From positions 1 through 39,761 of the forward strand of contig DLCK01000050.1 in the NCBI GenBank assembly GCA_002480565.1: 39,761 nt of DNA, written 5' to 3'. A program made the translations under genes and the position numbers. The notes below the pieces were generated by a model. The model was given only the letters and a program-made list of their open reading frames with translations, did not search any database and was not told the origin of the DNA. Below are positions 36,912-39,761 of this stretch, one piece after another (position 1 is the first letter of the stretch; each line of letters opens with the position of its first letter). Origin of the DNA: Phycisphaerales bacterium UBA7800. Lineage in GTDB: Bacteria > Planctomycetota > Phycisphaerae > Phycisphaerales > Phycisphaeraceae.

Positions 36912-37517
36912 ATGGCACGATCCGCTAAACCCAAGCCCGCAGCCGAAAACACGGCACTTGATCCAGTCACACAAGCTCTCTGCGAGGAAGTGGGCAAACT
37001 CAGAAAAAAACGCGGCTGGTCCCTGGGCGAACTGTCCGCTGCCAGTGGCGTGAGTCGATCCATGCTCAACCAGATCGAGCATGCAAAAGTGAATCCAACG
37101 CTGGCGGTGGCGCATCGTATCGCTCAAGCCTTCGGCATGTCACTATCTCAATTGCTTGATGCCAACCATGCTGCCAATAACATTGAAGTGATTCGTGCAG
37201 ATGACCGCACCTATCACTTCCGCTCGGACCGGCAATGTCGCATCCGCACGCTTTCACCCTTACATCTGGAAAAGGATGTCGAGTTTTACGAGGTCATCCT
37301 GCGTGCCAAAGGGTCACTTAAAAGCAGTGCCCACTTCCAAGGCACGCGCGAATTTATCACAGTCCAACAAGGCCAACTTCGGATCACTTCAGGTAAAGAA
37401 GTCACCAAATTGGAACCCGGTGATTCAGCACATTATGCAGCAGACGTCACGCATGCCATTGAAAACAACGGCTCAACCGATACCACCGCATTCCTCGTCG
37501 TAATCTACGAAAAATAA
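36912..37517 (+). CDS. XRE-family regulator with C-terminal cupin domain
   Basis: 201 residues from the ATG at 36912, which has GGAG six bases upstream; an ATG at 36798 would add a hydrophobic, non-conserved extension read from the promoter region. The XRE helix-turn-helix is at about 22-82 (LRKKRGWSLGELSAASGVSRSMLNQIEHAKVNPTLAVAHRIAQAFG). The cupin is at about 125-198 (FITVQQGQLRITSGKEVTKLEPGDSAHYAADVTHAIEN). Such regulators commonly sense an amino acid or its metabolite through the cupin. Its divergent position makes tdh-kbl the likely target. Confidence 0.88.
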   Translation: MARSAKPKPAAENTALDPVTQALCEEVGKLRKKRGWSLGELSAASGVSRSMLNQIEHAKVNPTLAVAHRIAQAFGMSLSQLLDANHAANNIEVIRADDRTYHFRSDRQCRIRTLSPLHLEKDVEFYEVILRAKGSLKSSAHFQGTREFITVQQGQLRITSGKEVTKLEPGDSAHYAADVTHAIENNGSTDTTAFLVVIYEK

Positions 37518-37886
37518 GGGGCAACGTGTGTTGAACATCGGGAATGCAATTGCCCGACCAGCTTCAAGCTTATGGCCAGATATCAACATGACACTTTTTG
37601 CAGCACGAACACCGTTACGCACACACGGTGGAAGAGATTACTCGAATTCAGAGCGGCCTACGGTTAACGGGAAAAACCGATGCGACAACACCTCAACTAT
37701 TCCTTCAAAGCCAGCAGCTAGATCAGTCCCCGGTGCCGAATTCGGTGCCAGGAAAACCGCCATGGGGCCAGAAATGGTGCCAAACGCCAGTCTGGGATAG
37801 GCGTTTGCTGTCAATAACTGACAAAAGAACCGCGCCCAAGATCAACCCCAGAATCACCCTAACTCTCGCCCAGTGCGCAAAATAAA
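37518..37886. other. Gene-free interval with small repeats
   Basis: I see no protein-coding gene here. The segment contains one copy of the 15-mer GTGCCGAATTCGGTG (37733-37747; second copy at 38025-38039) and an 8-bp-stem inverted repeat CAAACGCC/GGCGTTTG (37781-37788 with 37800-37807) with an 11-base loop and no T-tract. It resembles decayed mobile or extragenic palindromic DNA. Confidence 0.5.
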
Positions 37887-37915
37887 CAACGGCTGACATT
37901 TCCTGTCAACCGTTG
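37887..37915 (-). terminator. Rho-independent terminator after the tRNA-Gly fragment
   Basis: Reading on the minus strand, CAACGGTTGACA, a five-base loop and TGTCAGCCGTTG form a 12-pair stem with one mismatch, followed at once by TTTATTTT. It begins a few bases after the tRNA 3' end, as expected for a tRNA transcript terminator. Confidence 0.75.
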
Positions 37916-37921
37916 GCAAAG

Positions 37922-37965
37922 AGCGGGTGAACGGACTCGAACCGTCGACAATCACGTTGGCAACG
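37922..37965 (-). tRNA. 3' half of tRNA-Gly(GCC), partial
   Basis: On the minus strand the order and spacing are exactly those of a tRNA from the anticodon loop onward: TTGCCAA (loop, anticodon GCC), a five-base stem strand, five-base variable region, T-stem GACGG, T-loop TTCGAGT, CCGTT, the acceptor 3' strand CACCCGC and a U discriminator. CACCCGC-U is typical of tRNA-Gly. The 5' half does not follow: no GCGGGTG acceptor strand is found upstream, and the base pairing of the anticodon stem fails two bases beyond the loop. It is not a functional tRNA. It is best read as an attachment-site remnant. Confidence 0.7.
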
Positions 37966-38232
37966 GGGTGTGACAGTTCGTATCAATTGACCAAAACGCG
38001 AGTTACGAGATTTATCGGTCATGAGTGCCGAATTCGGTGACATGGCGACAAATTTACGTAAAACATGGCTTACAAAAGCGTTGCAAACAATATCGCACGA
38101 TGTCGATTTAACCTGGTTTGGCCCAAAGGCCACGATGTTTGGCCTCGTTGCGTTCGAGCAAATGAAGTGGCTAAGGTGATTGCTCTGTTCCTAAAAGCCA
38201 AACTCCTGCACGTCGAATCTTTCATCCTGGTA
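37966..38232. other. Gene-free interval beside the SPL gene
   Basis: There is no supported gene. Besides the second 15-mer repeat (38025-38039) I see only open frames that are shadows of the radical SAM gene. The junction between the tRNA half and unrelated DNA lies at about 37965. Confidence 0.45.
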
Positions 38233-39189
38233 TTACCACAAAGTCGCTTGATCAACAGGCCGCTTCGCTGCTTTGGCAGTCACCGTAAGGTTGGTCAAGT
38301 GACATTTACTGCTGGTCAGATCTTCGTTCTTGCAGCCACATATATTGAGCGTCAGGCCATGTTGTTTTGCGATGTGCTGAACACGTTCGAGTTGTGTCTC
38401 GCGTACCTTGGCTGGCAACGACAATGCGGAACTGCTACTTCCACAGATTGCAGATCGCCTGGCTTGTTCGAAAGGTTCAAAAATTCGATTGAGCAAATCC
38501 GGATCGGCAATATTGCGTTTGAATGAACCAACAATGGCAGGACGCAGAAAAAGGTAACTGGCAGACACATGCCGAATACCACAAGCTGAAACACGCGCAA
38601 ACAATCGATCCAGATCATCATCATGATCCGTCACCCCATGAATAAGTGGGTCAGCTCTCAACGATGTCGTTACGCCAATACGAACAAGCTGCCAGAGCGT
38701 ATCCAGGCGATCACTTGCTAACGCGGCATTGGGTTCGATGACATCATTAAGCGCATCGTCCAATGTACACAGTCCCACCTGCCCTGCGACTAATTCTGGT
38801 TGCTTGGCAAACAGTTCAAGAAACATTTCTGGAACTTTACCCTTGGTGACAAACTGGATACCAATCCGCCGATCCAGCAATAACTTCATCACCTGGTAAG
38901 CCTCATCCAATACTTCCTTGACCGGCATAAACGCATCCGATGATGGACTGAAATAAACAGCCAAAGGTTTATTGCGTTTGCGATCCAACTCACGTGCGAT
39001 CAATTGTGCAGTGTTTCGATAGACCCGAACCGCGCTTTGGCCTGGATACTGTGAATAGCCCCGAATGTAGCAATAGATGCAATCGTGAACGCAGCCAGTC
39101 GTCAGATTGACCGTCGGCAAATAAGACAGGCACCGCAAACTCGACGGCGTCAATGCTTTTGATTTCCGATCACCCCACTCAACTTTCAC
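38233..39189 (-). CDS. SPL-family radical SAM protein (spore photoproduct lyase-like)
   Basis: A 318-residue radical SAM protein. The 4Fe-4S motif is CVHDCIYC (Cys33, Cys37, Cys40), followed by YIRGYSQYPG. YFSPSSDAFMP and SLRADPLIHGVTDHDDD match the SplB-like DNA-repair group rather than other radical SAM enzymes. A cysteine cluster near the C-terminus (NICGCKNEDLTSSKC) is typical of this branch. It starts at GTG 39189 behind GGGGG. The function is probably repair or another reaction on nucleic acid; a spore role is not implied. It lies 44 bases after the preceding gene and may be its operon partner. Confidence 0.82.
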   Translation of the reverse strand: MKVEWGDRKSKALTPSSLRCLSYLPTVNLTTGCVHDCIYCYIRGYSQYPGQSAVRVYRNTAQLIARELDRKRNKPLAVYFSPSSDAFMPVKEVLDEAYQVMKLLLDRRIGIQFVTKGKVPEMFLELFAKQPELVAGQVGLCTLDDALNDVIEPNAALASDRLDTLWQLVRIGVTTSLRADPLIHGVTDHDDDLDRLFARVSACGIRHVSASYLFLRPAIVGSFKRNIADPDLLNRIFEPFEQARRSAICGSSSSALSLPAKVRETQLERVQHIAKQHGLTLNICGCKNEDLTSSKCHLTNLTVTAKAAKRPVDQATLW

Positions 39190-39233
39190 GATATCCCCCT
39201 GCTGAGAAGCCGGAATTAGCGTTCAATATGCTA

Positions 39234-39761
39234 CTACCCAAATCGCTTCCCGGGAAGGTGTTTCTGATTTTCTTTTCCTGACAAGCAAAGCAAATTGGTC
39301 CCAGGCATATGCTTTCTGTTAGTTGCATCCGAGGCAGCTACATTTGAAAGCTTCAACTCTTTTAAATGCCTGTGTAGAACACCGGGTGTCAAATCAACAT
39401 CTTCAATGACAACCAACCGACTCAACTCGCACATAACAGACAACGCACTCAGAGAGTCTTGGCCATCAGTCAACAACAATGCCTCTGAATTTAACCGGCG
39501 TACGGGGAAATAGATCGTCTTATTATCAGAAAGCCCGTCCCAATCCTGACGCCAGATCGCATCGACAGCTCGAAAATAATCCGAAAGTGACAACAACTGA
39601 AACGTCGATCCTCTAAGGAGTTTTACCTTTGAGTTAGATACAATCAAATGTGTCGATCCTGCACCTTCGGGCGCAAGACATACATCGGGCATATAGGCTT
39701 GGCCAAGCCAATCAGATTGACTTAGGGTGCCTTGTGAAAGTCGATTAATCTGATACCAATC
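39234..39761 (-). CDS. Unidentified protein, 5' end beyond the right edge
   Basis: The frame is open from the stop at 39234 through the ATG at 39692 and on to the last base of the window (DWYQINRLSQGTLSQSDWLGQAY before that Met), so the true start lies outside. The visible part has no signal peptide or recognised motif; it includes VIVSN-like strand patterns and DGQDSLSALSVMCELSRLV. It is co-directional with the radical SAM gene. I do not recognise the family. Confidence 0.6.
   Translation of the reverse strand, partial: DWYQINRLSQGTLSQSDWLGQAYMPDVCLAPEGAGSTHLIVSNSKVKLLRGSTFQLLSLSDYFRAVDAIWRQDWDGLSDNKTIYFPVRRLNSEALLLTDGQDSLSALSVMCELSRLVVIEDVDLTPGVLHRHLKELKLSNVAASDATNRKHMPGTNLLCLSGKENQKHLPGKRFG

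Larger units (their letters stand above)
37733..38039. repeat. 15-bp direct repeat pair flanking the tRNA-Gly fragment
   Basis: GTGCCGAATTCGGTG is found at 37733-37747 and 38025-38039, 292 bases apart. Each copy contains the palindrome CCGAATTCGG. The pair brackets the terminator hairpin and the tRNA half. Confidence 0.6.

Noticed and set aside
38065..38526. Plus-strand open frame starting MAYKSVANNIARCRFNLVW, faintly like an IS200-type transposase start
   Set aside because: The resemblance stops after about 20 residues, and most of the frame is the antisense of the radical SAM gene.

Overview
The window looks like a chromosomal stretch of a PVC-superphylum bacterium, most likely a Planctomycetota (Phycisphaerae-like) or Lentisphaerota relative. 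The basis is a sugar-utilisation operon that mixes long secreted glycosidases with pseudopilin-like proteins (GFTLIELLVVISII N-termini), LacI repressors, and planctomycete-style genes. This is inference from gene content; no rRNA is present.

Positions 1-15141 hold a DNA phosphorothioation (Dnd) defence island. A complete modification set, dndB-dndC-dndD-dndE, lies on the minus strand, with dndA (cysteine desulfurase) divergent from dndB. The minus operon continues with a TTG-started HNH nuclease and a second DGQHR-domain (DndB-like) protein. Convergent to it, on the plus strand, is a tightly coupled operon: a large protein with a sigma-70 region 4 motif, a phospholipase-D/SF2 helicase, a 49-residue protein, a second SMC/DndD-like ATPase, and a small protein resembling the Dnd-associated protein 4 family. 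I see no DptF/DptG/DptH-like genes, so this may be a non-Dpt phosphorothioation-sensing effector module.

Positions 15142-17520 are the scarred edge of the island. They hold an orphan 106-aa gene, a roughly 320-bp nested inverted-repeat element flanked by TA (MITE-like), a decayed coding remnant, and a tyrosine recombinase that has lost its N-terminus. The recombinase is fused head-on-tail to a threonine dehydratase-like gene that has lost its C-terminus.

Positions 17511-30871 form a minus-strand carbohydrate operon. In transcription order it encodes a pseudopilin, a GH42-like secreted protein, a large secreted clan-A-like glycosidase, a second pseudopilin, an enolase-superfamily dehydratase, a sugar isomerase/epimerase-like TIM barrel, an MDR dehydrogenase, a GH36-like alpha-galactosidase and the broken threonine dehydratase. 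Two closely related 344-residue LacI repressors (30961-31995 and 33441-34475) bracket an M14 peptidase gene.

Positions 34547-37517 carry the threonine-to-glycine pathway, tdh-kbl, with a divergent XRE-cupin regulator. tdh is interrupted by an in-frame TAG. The interval 37518-38232 is non-coding but holds a 3' half of tRNA-Gly(GCC) followed by a terminator hairpin. The window ends with an SPL-family radical SAM gene and an unidentified gene that runs off the right edge.
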